NCBI GenBank assembly: GCA_038182865.1
Contig: CP116226.1
Location: 1 to 64,000, forward strand
DNA from: Microbacterium enclense
GTDB lineage: Bacteria; Actinomycetota; Actinomycetes; Actinomycetales; Microbacteriaceae
Direction of reading: 5' to 3'
Length of the DNA: 64,000 bases
A program made the position numbers and the translations under genes. This document shows positions 1 to 8,290 of the stretch, one piece after another. The notes under the pieces are model-generated. The model did not search any database, had not been told where the DNA came from, and saw nothing but the letters and a program-made list of their open reading frames with translations. How positions within the stretch are numbered: the first letter of the stretch is position 1; the number at the start of each line of letters is the position of its first letter.

Positions 1-419
1 CGACCCACTGCTCGATGCTCGGCATACGGCGGAACTGGAAGTACCCGACGGCCTTGCGCCCGACGAGGTAGAAGACGACCTCTTTCCCCTGCGACCGGAG
101 CAACTCGGCCAGCTCGAGACCCTCGCGGAGGATCTGCGAGTTGAAGGCACCGGCAAGACCGCGGTCGGAGGTGAAGATGACCACGGCCGAGCGGCGGATG
201 TTCTCGCGCTCGGTCGTGAGCGGGTGGTCGACGGACGAGTACGTGGCCACCGCGGAGACGGCGTTCGTCACGGCCCGCGCGAAGGGCGATGCCGGCGCGC
301 ACACGCGCCATCGCCTTCTGAATGCGCGAGGCCGCGATGAGTTCCATCGCTTTGGTGATCTTCTTGGTCGTCTGAGCAGAACTGATCTTCTGCTTGTAGA
401 CCCGCAGTTGTGCGCCCAT
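1..419 (-). CDS. atpG: F1 ATP synthase gamma subunit, 5' part, with apparent frameshift
   Basis: This is the N-terminal part of the rotor stalk subunit of F1 ATP synthase; the gene runs off the window edge. The ATG at 419 opens MGAQLRVYKQKISSAQTTKK and continues through KITKAMELIAASRIQKAMARVRA, as expected for AtpG. Near 290-297 the reading frame then breaks. The expected continuation (SPFARAVTNAVSAVATYSS, then a stretch containing FTSDRGLAGAFNSQILREG) is present but in a different frame, as if one extra base lay in the GCCGGC stretch. The original frame gives unrelated arginine-rich sequence with no stop before the edge. The gene lies 25 bp downstream of atpA and is last of the operon visible here. 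The break is probably a sequencing or assembly error because the subunit should be essential, but the sequence alone cannot exclude a real mutation. Confidence 0.9.
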   Translation of the reverse strand, partial: MGAQLRVYKQKISSAQTTKKITKAMELIAASRIQKAMARVRAGIALRAGRDERRLRGGHVLVRRPPAHDRAREHPPLGRGHLHLRPRSCRCLQLADPPRGSRAGRVAPVAGERGRLLPRRAQGRRVLPVPPYAEHRAVG

Positions 420-444
420 GATTTACGTTCTCGTGTCGTCGCTC

Positions 445-2076
445 TTAGCGACGGCCCTTGACGATCCGCTCCTGGTTGACGTCTTCGGCCTCGGCCGCAT
501 CGACCTTCTCCGCACCGACGACGCCCTGGTCGTTTCCGGGCTGGAACTCGAGGGCGAACGCATCGACCTTCTTGTCCAGCTCGGCGAGGGTGTCGTCGTC
601 GAGGACGTTGGTCTCGCGCAGCGTGTCGAGCACCGTCGAGTTGCGACGGAGGTAGTCGAGCAGCTCGCGCTCGAAGCGCAGCACGTCGGAGACCTCGACA
701 GTGTCGAGCTTTCCGTTCGTGCCGGCCCAGATCGAGACGACCTGCTCCTCGACCGGGTACGGCGAGTACTGCGGCTGCTTCAGCAGCTCGGTCAGACGCG
801 CACCGCGGGCGAGCTGACGACGCGACGCGGCGTCGAGGTCGCTCGCGAACATCGCGAAGGCCTCGAGCGAACGGTACTGCGCAAGCTCGAGCTTGAGCGT
901 TCCGGACACCTTCTTAATCGACTTGACCTGGGCGTCACCACCGACGCGCGACACCGAGATACCCACGTCGACCGCCGGACGCTGGTTGGCGTTGAAGAGG
1001 TCGGACTGCAGGAAGATCTGGCCGTCGGTGATCGAGATCACGTTGGTCGGGATGTACGCCGAGACGTCGTTGGCCTTGGTCTCGATGATGGGCAGACCCG
1101 TCATCGAACCTGCGCCGAGCTCGTCGGACAGCTTCGCGCAACGCTCGAGCAGACGCGAGTGCAGGTAGAAGACGTCGCCGGGGTAGGCCTCGCGGCCCGG
1201 CGGGCGACGCAGGAGGAGCGACACGGCGCGGTAGGCCTCAGCCTGCTTCGACAGGTCGTCGAAGATGATCAGGACGTGCTTGCCGCCGTACATCCAGTGC
1301 TGACCGATGGCCGAACCGGTGTAGGGAGCCAGGTACTTGAAGCCCGCGGGGTCGGAGGCGGGGGCGGCGACGATGGTGGTGTACTCCATCGCACCGGCGT
1401 CCTCGAGCGCGCCCTTCACCGAGGCGGTGGTCGAGCCCTTCTGGCCGATGGCGACGTAGATGCAGCGCACCTGCTTGTTGACGTCGCCCGACTCCCAGTT
1501 GGCCTTCTGGTTGATGATCGTGTCGATCGCGATGGCCGTCTTACCGGTCTGGCGGTCACCGATGATGAGCTGGCGCTGCCCGCGACCGACGGGGATCATG
1601 GCGTCGATGGCCTTGATGCCGGTCTGCAGCGGCTCGTGCACGCTCTTGCGCTGCATGACGCCGGGGGCCTGGAGCTCGAGGGCACGGCGACCCTCGGTCG
1701 CGATCTCGCCGAGACCGTCGATCGGGTTGCCCAGCGGGTCGACCACGCGACCCAGGTAACCGTCGCCCACGCCGACCGAGAGCACCTCGCCCGTACGGGT
1801 GACGCTCTGGCCTTCTTCGATGCCGGCGAAGTCACCGAGGACGACGACACCGACCTCGTTCTCGTCGAGGTTCTGGGCGAGGCCCAGCGTGCCGTCCGCG
1901 AAGCGGATGAGCTCGTTGGCCATGACGCCGGGAAGGCCCTCGACGTGTGCGATGCCGTCGGCCGCGTCGACGACGGCGCCGACCTCGGTCGCCGCAGCGC
2001 CGGTGGGCTCGTAGGCGGTGACGAAGTCTTTCAGCGCGTCACGAATGACGTCGGGGCTGATAGAGAGATCTGCCAT
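445..2076 (-). CDS. atpA: F1 ATP synthase alpha subunit
   Basis: This is the non-catalytic nucleotide-binding subunit of the F1 hexamer, which alternates with beta around gamma on the cytoplasmic face of the membrane. The 543-residue length is normal for the family. The beta-barrel N-domain covers roughly residues 25-95, and the P-loop GDRQTGKT sits at 173-180 within the central domain (IPVGRGQRQLIIGDRQTGKT). The later SRVGGDAQ segment is also typical. The start MADLSISPDVIRDAL is preceded by an AAGGAAGA-type ribosome site. It sits between atpH (61 bp upstream) and atpG in the atpBEFHAG order and is presumably cotranscribed with them. Nothing unusual is seen. Confidence 0.98.
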   Translation of the reverse strand: MADLSISPDVIRDALKDFVTAYEPTGAAATEVGAVVDAADGIAHVEGLPGVMANELIRFADGTLGLAQNLDENEVGVVVLGDFAGIEEGQSVTRTGEVLSVGVGDGYLGRVVDPLGNPIDGLGEIATEGRRALELQAPGVMQRKSVHEPLQTGIKAIDAMIPVGRGQRQLIIGDRQTGKTAIAIDTIINQKANWESGDVNKQVRCIYVAIGQKGSTTASVKGALEDAGAMEYTTIVAAPASDPAGFKYLAPYTGSAIGQHWMYGGKHVLIIFDDLSKQAEAYRAVSLLLRRPPGREAYPGDVFYLHSRLLERCAKLSDELGAGSMTGLPIIETKANDVSAYIPTNVISITDGQIFLQSDLFNANQRPAVDVGISVSRVGGDAQVKSIKKVSGTLKLELAQYRSLEAFAMFASDLDAASRRQLARGARLTELLKQPQYSPYPVEEQVVSIWAGTNGKLDTVEVSDVLRFERELLDYLRRNSTVLDTLRETNVLDDDTLAELDKKVDAFALEFQPGNDQGVVGAEKVDAAEAEDVNQERIVKGRR

Positions 2077-2137
2077 TGTCTTCCTTCGTTCGTGGGGCTC
2101 ACGGCCCCCAGATCCACGCCCGCTCGGGCGGAAAGTC

Positions 2138-2926
2138 TTAGCCTGCGATCCGCTGGCGGAGGTCAGCGAGACGTGCGGACACGCTCGCGTCGATGACGTC
2201 GTCCGCGACCTGCACGCGCAGTCCGCCGACCACCGTCGGGTCGATGACGGTGTTCAGCGTGACCGCTGATCCGTACCGTGCGCTGAGCGCGTTCTGCAGA
2301 CGCGTCTGCTGCTCTGCGCTCAGGGGGGCGGCCGCGGAGACGGTCGCGACGATCCGGGCCCGCTGGTCGGCGACGATGCTCTCGGCGCGACGCAGAAGGG
2401 CGCGAACCCGACGGCCCCGGGCGTTCTGCACCAGCGACGACACGATGAGTGCCGTTCCGGCGCTCACGCGGCCATCGAGCAGCTTCGAGACGAGGGCGCC
2501 CTTGGCGGAGGCGTCTCCGAGGCGACCGCCGAGGGCGAGCTCGAGCTCGCCGTTGGCGGCGACAGTCCGCGAGAACGAGAACAACTCGGGCTCGATGTCG
2601 GCCGACTCGGCGACGGCGGTGGCGCGCACCGCGAGCTCCTCGAGACCTTCGATGAACTCCGAGGAGTTCGACCACCGCTGCTGGGCCGCGCTGTTGAGCA
2701 GCGCCACCGTGGCGGGGCGGTAGGAGGAACCGAAGACGGCCGAGACCAACCCCGCACGCGCGGCGGCCGGCGCCGAGGAGTCGGACAGCGCGCCGCTCAG
2801 CTGCGACGATCCGCTCACGGCACCGACGGCCGCGAACAGTTCGCGCGCGACGTCGAGATCGACGCCCGAGGTGGAGGCCAGGGCCTCCGCGGTCGCGGTC
2901 CGCGCCTGAGTGGTCGCGCTGCCCAT
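2138..2926 (-). CDS. atpH: F1 ATP synthase delta subunit
   Basis: This is the delta subunit (OSCP homologue), which joins the peripheral stalk b subunits to the top of F1. The protein has 262 residues. That is longer than the ~180 residues of Gram-negative AtpH, but extended delta proteins are common in actinobacteria. An all-alpha N-terminal domain (about 1-120) is followed by the conserved C-terminal region (ARIVATVSAAAPLSAEQQTRL ... DPTVVGGLRVQV) that contacts subunit b. Its ATG overlaps the atpF stop codon by one base (TAATG), so translation is probably coupled and the stator subunits made in step. Confidence 0.95.
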   Translation of the reverse strand: MGSATTQARTATAEALASTSGVDLDVARELFAAVGAVSGSSQLSGALSDSSAPAAARAGLVSAVFGSSYRPATVALLNSAAQQRWSNSSEFIEGLEELAVRATAVAESADIEPELFSFSRTVAANGELELALGGRLGDASAKGALVSKLLDGRVSAGTALIVSSLVQNARGRRVRALLRRAESIVADQRARIVATVSAAAPLSAEQQTRLQNALSARYGSAVTLNTVIDPTVVGGLRVQVADDVIDASVSARLADLRQRIAG

Positions 2927-3486
2927 TACTTGGCCGCCTTCTCGGATGCCTCGAGCTCGGCAAGGAAGCGGTCGACCACGGCGTTCGCACGCGCGTCGTC
3001 CGTCAGGGTCTCGCCGATCACATTGCCGGCGAGGTCGACCGCGAGGGTACCGACCTCGGAGCGCAGCTGCACCAGAGCGGTCTGACGCTCGGCCTCGATC
3101 TGCGCGTGCGCGGCGGCGGTGATGCGCGCGGCCTCGGCCGACGCGTTCTCCTTGGCCTCGGCGACGATCTTGCGCCCGTCCTGGTTCGCGGTCTCGCGGA
3201 TCTCACCGGCTTCGCGGCGCGCCTCGGCGAGCTGCGCGGTGTACTGCTCGAGCGCCGCCTCGGCCTGGCGCTGGGCCTCGTCGGCCTTGGCGATGTTGCC
3301 CTCGATGGCAGCACTGCGCTCGTCGAGCAGCTTCGCCATGCGCGGCAGAGCGACGCGCCACACCACGAACACGATGACGAGGAAGCACACGGCCGACCAG
3401 ATGATGTCGTACCACGCCGGAATCAGCGGGTTGTGCGCCGCCTCGCCCGCGGGTTCCGCGGCGAGAGTGACAAGAGCGTTCAGCAT
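2926..3486 (-). CDS. atpF: Fo ATP synthase b subunit
   Basis: This is the peripheral-stalk subunit, anchored in the membrane by one N-terminal helix and extending as a long coiled coil toward F1. After a short N-terminal segment, the membrane helix covers about residues 27-47 (IIWSAVCFLVIVFVVWRVAL). The remainder is a charged Ala/Glu/Arg-rich helix (KADEAQRQAEAALEQYTAQL) up to the end at 186, a normal family length. A GGAGACAGG-type ribosome site precedes the ATG. The stop overlaps the atpH start. The upstream neighbour is atpE, 34 bp away. Confidence 0.96.
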   Translation of the reverse strand: MLNALVTLAAEPAGEAAHNPLIPAWYDIIWSAVCFLVIVFVVWRVALPRMAKLLDERSAAIEGNIAKADEAQRQAEAALEQYTAQLAEARREAGEIRETANQDGRKIVAEAKENASAEAARITAAAHAQIEAERQTALVQLRSEVGTLAVDLAGNVIGETLTDDARANAVVDRFLAELEASEKAAK

Positions 3487-3520
3487 CCTGTCTCCTTACA
3501 GTGAGTCGAGAGCGGCCGGA

Positions 3521-3754
3521 TCAGGTGAAGATGAAGCCGGTCGCGATGCCGATGAAGGCGAGCGCCTCGGTGAAGGCGATACCGATGAACATCAGCACCT
3601 GCAGGCGGCCGGCGAGCTCGGGCTGACGGGCGACACCCTCGATCGTCTTGCCGACGACGATACCCACGCCGATGGCGGGGCCGATCGCCGCGAGGCCGTA
3701 GCCGATCGTGGCGACGTTACCGGTGACCTGGGCGAGAACCGTAGTTGCGTCCAC
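3521..3754 (-). CDS. atpE: Fo ATP synthase c subunit (proteolipid)
   Basis: This is the ring-forming proteolipid that carries protons through the membrane. The 77-residue hairpin has two hydrophobic helices. Helix 1 (about 14-36) is glycine-rich. The polar loop has the R43-Q44-P45 signature. In helix 2 the proton-binding carboxylate is Glu63, within FIGIAFTEALAFIG. Translation starts at GTG with a clear AAAGGA ribosome site eight bases upstream. It lies between atpB and atpF. Because actinobacterial AtpE is the known bedaquiline target in mycobacteria, variation in this segment could matter for drug response; I did not assess resistance residues. Confidence 0.97.
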   Translation of the reverse strand: MDATTVLAQVTGNVATIGYGLAAIGPAIGVGIVVGKTIEGVARQPELAGRLQVLMFIGIAFTEALAFIGIATGFIFT

Positions 3755-3798
3755 GGATTTTTCCTTTCGGTTGGGTGGCTCAGCGTGCGCCGGGCCGC

Positions 3799-4671
3799 TC
3801 AGTGCTCTTCTGCGACCGCGAGCTGGATGTAGACCGCGGTGAGGATCGCGAAGACGTACGCCTGGAGGAAGGCGACGAAGATTTCGAACAGGGTGAAGGC
3901 GAAGCCGAAGGCGAGGGATCCCGCACCGAGTGCCGTCCACCATCCGCTGAGGTCGACCACGAAGAACTGGGTCGCCGAGAAGAAGAGGACGAGCATGAGG
4001 TGTCCGACGACCATGTTCATCAGCAGTCGCAGCGTCAGCGTGACGGGGCGGATGATGAAGGTCGAGAGGAACTCGAGCGGAACGATGATGATGTACAGCG
4101 GCCACGGGACACCCGACGGCAGCAGGGCGTTCTTGAAGAAGCCGCCGGGGCTCTTCTTGATACCGGCGTAGATGAACGTCACGTACGCGACGATCGCCAG
4201 GAGCATCGGCACCGCGATGACGCTGGTTCCGGCGATGTTCAGGAACGGGATGACGCCCGTGATGTTCATGAACAGCACCATGAAGAAGATCGTGGTGAGG
4301 ATGGGGAGGAACCGACGCCCGTCCTTGCGGCCGAGGATGTCTTCGGCGATGTTCACCCGGACGAAGTCCAGGCCCATCTCGACGATGCTCTGGAAGCGGC
4401 CGGGGACGACGGTCATACGGCGGGTCCCGAGAACCAGCAGCGTCACGAGGACGACGGTCGCCAGCATCTGGATCAGGTTGATGCGGGTGATCGCGAAGAT
4501 CGTGCCCTCGAAGAGCACCGCGTCGGGGAAGAACTCGCCGATGGACGGCGGGTGGAACTCCGGACCCGCAGACGCGAGGTTCGTGATCAGGGTCGCAGCT
4601 TGAGTAGTCAGCGCTGGCTCCAGCTTCGGGGCATCGGTGTGAACCGTTGCGACGATGGTCGGTGAGAGCAC
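3799..4671 (-). CDS. atpB: Fo ATP synthase a subunit
   Basis: This is the stator membrane subunit that forms the two proton half-channels next to the c-ring. The 290-residue protein has about six membrane helices, beginning near residue 65. The essential arginine is Arg215 in the segment TLRLLMNMVVGH, and the C-terminal helices carry the usual FEIFVAFLQAYVF motif. I chose the GTG at 4671 because no other in-frame start precedes the conserved part, although a convincing ribosome site is lacking, so the first ~35 residues are uncertain. The 164 bp upstream separates it from the AtpI-like gene and may hold a promoter. Confidence 0.95.
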   Translation of the reverse strand: MLSPTIVATVHTDAPKLEPALTTQAATLITNLASAGPEFHPPSIGEFFPDAVLFEGTIFAITRINLIQMLATVVLVTLLVLGTRRMTVVPGRFQSIVEMGLDFVRVNIAEDILGRKDGRRFLPILTTIFFMVLFMNITGVIPFLNIAGTSVIAVPMLLAIVAYVTFIYAGIKKSPGGFFKNALLPSGVPWPLYIIIVPLEFLSTFIIRPVTLTLRLLMNMVVGHLMLVLFFSATQFFVVDLSGWWTALGAGSLAFGFAFTLFEIFVAFLQAYVFAILTAVYIQLAVAEEH

Positions 4672-4835
4672 CCAGAATGCAGACCTGGAGGGATAACCCT
4701 GGTGCGGGCGGGTACTTACCCCACCCTATCAAACTCCCAGCGGATCCATGCGGCGAGTGCGGCCGATCCTCTCGGCACCGGGGTATCCGGCTTGCAAGAC
4801 GTGCGGCGGAACGATACGACCGGACCGCCCCCGGG

Positions 4836-5321
4836 TCAGGAACGACGGTCGCCCTCATCGGGGTCGGTGGGCAGGGTGACGTCGCTCGCGCTGGGAATGC
4901 GCATGCGCAGCAGCACCACGACATCCACCACGAGAGAGGCCACCACGCTCACCACGAGGGCGACGTAGAAGATCTTCGGGTCCACCCACCCCTGCTCGCG
5001 CAGCACGACGATGGCCACGATGAAGAGGACGAGCTTGAGCAACCATCCCCCGAGGACGATGCCGAAGAAGATGGGGACGTAGAGGGGGTCGCCGAACCAC
5101 CGGTTGGCCACGAGGATGCTCGTCGCGGTGACGGCGAGGAAGACGGCGCTGACAGCGACCCCCGCGAGGGCGCTCCCGAGGCCGCCCGCTCCTCCGACCG
5201 CGAAGCCGACGACCGCCCCCACGACGAGCAAGACCGCGGTGACGATCCCTCCCCACACCAGGGCGGTGCGCAGGACCGGCGTGCTGGACGGGCGTCGGCG
5301 GGCGGGTGTGGTGCTGGTCAT
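4836..5321 (-). CDS. AtpI-like membrane protein
   Basis: This 161-residue membrane protein has four predicted helices (about residues 20-43, 48-72, 81-108 and 118-140) and a short acidic tail (PTDPDEGDRRS). It occupies the place of the small accessory gene (atpI) that precedes atpB in many bacteria, where the product helps c-ring assembly or magnesium supply. The function here is inferred from position and topology, not from a recognised motif. Its ATG overlaps the stop of the wecA-like gene (ATGA) and is preceded by GGAG at eight bases, so translation is likely coupled to that gene. Confidence 0.75.
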   Translation of the reverse strand: MTSTTPARRRPSSTPVLRTALVWGGIVTAVLLVVGAVVGFAVGGAGGLGSALAGVAVSAVFLAVTATSILVANRWFGDPLYVPIFFGIVLGGWLLKLVLFIVAIVVLREQGWVDPKIFYVALVVSVVASLVVDVVVLLRMRIPSASDVTLPTDPDEGDRRS

Positions 5322-6496
5322 GAGGAGGACTCCGGTGGGGTGGGACGCGCGCGTCGCGACGACAGCCGTCGCAGGCGGTGCGGTGAGGGCAGGATGGTGA
5401 GCACCGCGCAGGCGATCACGCCGACGATGCCGAAGAGGATGCCGAAGAGGTAGTCGCCCGGCCAACTCTGCTGAGTACCGATGTACATCAGCAGGAACGC
5501 CAGACTCACCACGGCGGTCCAGCTGTAGAAGATCAGGACGGCACCGGTGTCGGTGTGCCCCATGTCGAGCATGCGGTGGTGCAGGTGCTTGCGATCGGGC
5601 GAGAAGGGGGAACGCCCCGCCCACTGACGTCGGATCACGGCCAAGCCGAAGTCGAGCAGGGGGAGCAACACGATCACGACCGGCAGCAGGATCGGGATGA
5701 ACGCACCCAGCAACTGCGACCGCCCGATCTTCTCGGGGTCGAGGACCGCCGGATCGAGCTGGCCGGTGATCGCGATCGCCGAGCTTGCCATGAGCAGTCC
5801 GAGCATCAGCGCGCCCGCGTCTCCCATGAAGAGCTTGGCCGGCGTCCAGTTCATGGGGAGGAACCCGAGGCACGCCCCCACCAGGACGGCGGCGATGAAC
5901 GAGGCGAGGTTGAAGTAGGTGCTCGCCCCCGTGTCGCGCACGAGGAGGTACGAGTAGGCGAAGAACACGCCGTTCGCGATGAGGCAGACACCCGCGACCA
6001 GGCCGTTCAGTCCGTCGATGAAGTTCACGGCGTTCATCACGACCACGAGCGCGAAGACCGTGAGCAGGAAGCTCACCCAGCTCGACCCGACGGTGAGCGC
6101 CCCGATCGGGAGCGAGAGGATCTGCAGTTGCCCGAACCACGCGATGATGCCCGCGGCGATGAACTGGGCACCGAGCTTGATCATCCAGTCGAGGTCCCAC
6201 AGATCGTCGGCGACACCCACCAGCACGATGAGGAGAACCGCGCCGAGCAGCCACAGCACGGGCACCGGGTCGGTCCAGAAGATCGAGAAGTACGGGTTCC
6301 GACTGGACAGCGCGAACGCGGCGACGACGCCGAGGAACATCGCGACGCCCCCCAACCGCGGTGTCGGCGTCTTGTGGACGTCGCGGTCCCGGATGCCGGG
6401 ATACAGCTTGAAGCGCAGGGCGAGCTTCCACACCACCCACGACAGCGCGAGGGTGACCGCCGCCGTGAACAGGATGGTGAGGAGGTACTGGGTCAC
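5318..6496 (-). CDS. wecA: WecA/TagO-type polyprenyl-phosphate GlcNAc-1-phosphate transferase
   Basis: This polytopic enzyme is predicted to transfer a HexNAc-1-phosphate from a UDP-sugar to decaprenyl/undecaprenyl phosphate, the first step of linker or glycopolymer synthesis in the cell wall. The 392 residues contain about 10-11 membrane helices. The catalytic signatures of the MraY/WecA superfamily are present: VADDLWDLD at 95-103, NFIDGLNGL at 158-166, MGDAGA at 224-229 and the cytoplasmic HLHHR loop near 310. It overlaps sua5 upstream and the AtpI-like gene downstream by four bases each, the same arrangement as in mycobacteria (the Rv1302 region). It could use UDP-GlcNAc or UDP-GalNAc; the sequence does not decide. 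Confidence 0.92.
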   Translation of the reverse strand: MTQYLLTILFTAAVTLALSWVVWKLALRFKLYPGIRDRDVHKTPTPRLGGVAMFLGVVAAFALSSRNPYFSIFWTDPVPVLWLLGAVLLIVLVGVADDLWDLDWMIKLGAQFIAAGIIAWFGQLQILSLPIGALTVGSSWVSFLLTVFALVVVMNAVNFIDGLNGLVAGVCLIANGVFFAYSYLLVRDTGASTYFNLASFIAAVLVGACLGFLPMNWTPAKLFMGDAGALMLGLLMASSAIAITGQLDPAVLDPEKIGRSQLLGAFIPILLPVVIVLLPLLDFGLAVIRRQWAGRSPFSPDRKHLHHRMLDMGHTDTGAVLIFYSWTAVVSLAFLLMYIGTQQSWPGDYLFGILFGIVGVIACAVLTILPSPHRLRRLSSRRARPTPPESSS

Positions 6497-7260
6497 GGAC
6501 CCGGCGCCTCGGCATCCGTGCCGCTCGCCGTGCCGTCCGTCGAGGCGTCGACCGCGGGAGCCGCGCCACCCACCGCCGTGGGCGTGTCGAGTTCGGGGTC
6601 GGGTTCGAGGAGGTCGCCGAGCACCTCGCGGAGCCGCTCGCGCGAGACGGCACCCTCGCGGAGCACGCGCACGCGCGGCTCGGCGCCGCCGACGAGGGTG
6701 GTGGCATCGACGATGGTCGACGCGATCCCGGTCTCGCTGGGGCCGGAGTCGAGGTAGGCGGCGACGCTGTCGCCGAGCATGTCGCGGGCGTCGTCTATCG
6801 CCACAGCCGCGGCCATGCCGGTGCGATTGGCGCTGGATACCGCCAGAGGCCCGGTCTCCTCGAGCAGTTCGAGGGTCAGATGGTGAGCGGGCATGCGCAC
6901 GGCCACGGTGCCGTGCGTGTCACCCAGGTCCCACGACAGCGACGGCTGCGCGGGCAGAACGATCGTGAGCCCTCCCGGCCAGAACTCGCGGACGAGGTCG
7001 TCGACCGCGGGAGGGATCTCGGCCACGAGCGCGCGGAGCGTTCCCACGCCGGGCACGAGGACGGGAGGCGGCTGCTGGCGGCCTCGTCCCTTCGCCTCGA
7101 GGAGACCGGCGACCGCGCGCGCGTTGAACGCGTCCGCGGCGATTCCGTAGACCGTGTCGGTGGGGAGCACGACGAGTTCGCCGCGGCCGATGGCCTGTCG
7201 CGCGTGGCGCATTCCAGACAGCAGCTGCGACTCGTCTCGGCAGTCGTAGACGGGTGACAT
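6493..7260 (-). CDS. sua5: L-threonylcarbamoyladenylate synthase (Sua5/YrdC family)
   Basis: The enzyme makes threonylcarbamoyl-AMP from threonine, bicarbonate and ATP for the t6A37 modification of tRNAs reading ANN codons. The YrdC fold is evident from LVVLPTDTVYGIAADAFN near residue 40, the SWDLGDTHGTVAVRMP core and SSANRTGMAA, which bind the substrates. The last ~45 residues are Pro/Ala/Asp-rich and probably disordered. The 255-residue product lacks the C-terminal Sua5 domain, so it is the shorter TsaC-like type. The chosen ATG (MSPVYDCRDE) is the first one next to the domain. It is 38 bp downstream of prmC and overlaps wecA, suggesting one operon. Confidence 0.93.
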   Translation of the reverse strand: MSPVYDCRDESQLLSGMRHARQAIGRGELVVLPTDTVYGIAADAFNARAVAGLLEAKGRGRQQPPPVLVPGVGTLRALVAEIPPAVDDLVREFWPGGLTIVLPAQPSLSWDLGDTHGTVAVRMPAHHLTLELLEETGPLAVSSANRTGMAAAVAIDDARDMLGDSVAAYLDSGPSETGIASTIVDATTLVGGAEPRVRVLREGAVSRERLREVLGDLLEPDPELDTPTAVGGAAPAVDASTDGTASGTDAEAPGP

Positions 7261-7298
7261 ATCGCGCGCCAGTCTACTGGCGCGCCGCTGGCGTCGTG

Positions 7299-8192
7299 TC
7301 AGGGACGCACGGCCGTGGTCGCGCGATCCCGTCCGGTGAGATCGCGGTGCGTGGCGGCGGCGCGCCACCCGTCGGCGGTGAGGAGATCGCGGATCGGGGG
7401 TCCCTGCCACTCGCCGTGCTCGATGACGATCGTCGCTCCCGGATGAGCGAGCCGGAGCCCCACGCGGGAGAGCTGCCGCACGGCATCCAGTCCGTCCGGT
7501 CCGCCGTACAGCGCCGCGGGCGGATCGAACAGACGCACCTCGGGATCGCGCGGGATCGCGTCATCGGGGACGTACGGGGGGTTGGATGCCACCACCGAGA
7601 CGGTGCCGTCGAGGTCGGGGAAGGCGTCCGCGAGGTCGATGAAGGCCAGCGTCACATTCGTCGCACCGACGCGGGCGACGTTCTCCTTCGTCCAGACGAA
7701 CGCCTCGACACTGTTCTCCGCGGCGAACACCCGCGCATGCGGCACCTCGGTCGCCATCGCGAGTGCGATCGCACCGCTTCCCGTCCCGAGGTCGACGGCG
7801 ATCGGCGACGGCGAGGCGACCGCACCCAGTGCGTCGATGGCGAGCTGCGCGACCATCTCGGTCTCGGGGCGTGGGACGAAGACGCCCGGGCCGACAGCGA
7901 GTTCGAGGGATCGGAAGGGAGCGACGCCGGTGAGGTGCTGCAGGGGTTCGCGAGAGCACCGTCGATCAGCGAGCGGGAGAAGCGCCGCGTGCGCCGCCGG
8001 CGGCATCCGGTCCCCGCGGATCGATGCGGCCTGAACTCCTCCGCGCGAGGTCTGCAGCACATGACCGACGAGCAGCTCCGCATCGACCTGCGGGTCGGCG
8101 ATGCCCGCAATCGCGAATCGGGCGGACAGGTCGCGAACGACCTCGGCGACGGGGGCGGCCGTGGGGGCGGGGGGCGGTGCGGTCTCACGCAT
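7299..8192 (-). CDS. prmC: Peptide chain release factor N5-glutamine methyltransferase
   Basis: PrmC methylates the glutamine of the GGQ motif in release factors RF1/RF2 using S-adenosylmethionine. After an N-terminal helical domain, the SAM-binding motif DLGTGSG is at 134-140 and the catalytic NPPY at 204-207; VPRPETE near 106-112 is also typical. I chose ATG 8192 (MRETAPPPAP, 297 aa). An in-frame start 12 codons upstream exists but would reach toward the divergent cysK promoter region. Its substrate gene prfA lies at 11753-12844 on the same strand, but the two are now separated by the plus-strand cysK-cysE-amidase block. Confidence 0.93.
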   Translation of the reverse strand: MRETAPPPAPTAAPVAEVVRDLSARFAIAGIADPQVDAELLVGHVLQTSRGGVQAASIRGDRMPPAAHAALLPLADRRCSREPLQHLTGVAPFRSLELAVGPGVFVPRPETEMVAQLAIDALGAVASPSPIAVDLGTGSGAIALAMATEVPHARVFAAENSVEAFVWTKENVARVGATNVTLAFIDLADAFPDLDGTVSVVASNPPYVPDDAIPRDPEVRLFDPPAALYGGPDGLDAVRQLSRVGLRLAHPGATIVIEHGEWQGPPIRDLLTADGWRAAATHRDLTGRDRATTAVRP

Positions 8193-8251
8193 GACGGGGT
8201 CCGAGCCTAGTCGCCCGTCGTCACACACGCGTCGGTGACGGACGACTCGCC

Positions 8252-8257
8252 TAGGAT
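8252..8257 (+). promoter_or_regulatory. Candidate -10 element of cysK
   Basis: TAGGAT lies 33 bases before the cysK ATG and resembles a SigA-type -10 box. A clear -35 box at 17 bp is not visible, so this is a suggestion only. Confidence 0.35.
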
Positions 8258-8290
8258 GATCGCGTTCTCATCGACGGCGAAAGGTAAGCC

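Noticed and set aside
418..2196. Long open frame opposite atpA (about 590 codons)
   Set aside because: High-GC coding regions leave long open antisense frames; composition is D/L/V/R-rich with no fold-like pattern, and atpA on the other strand is certain.
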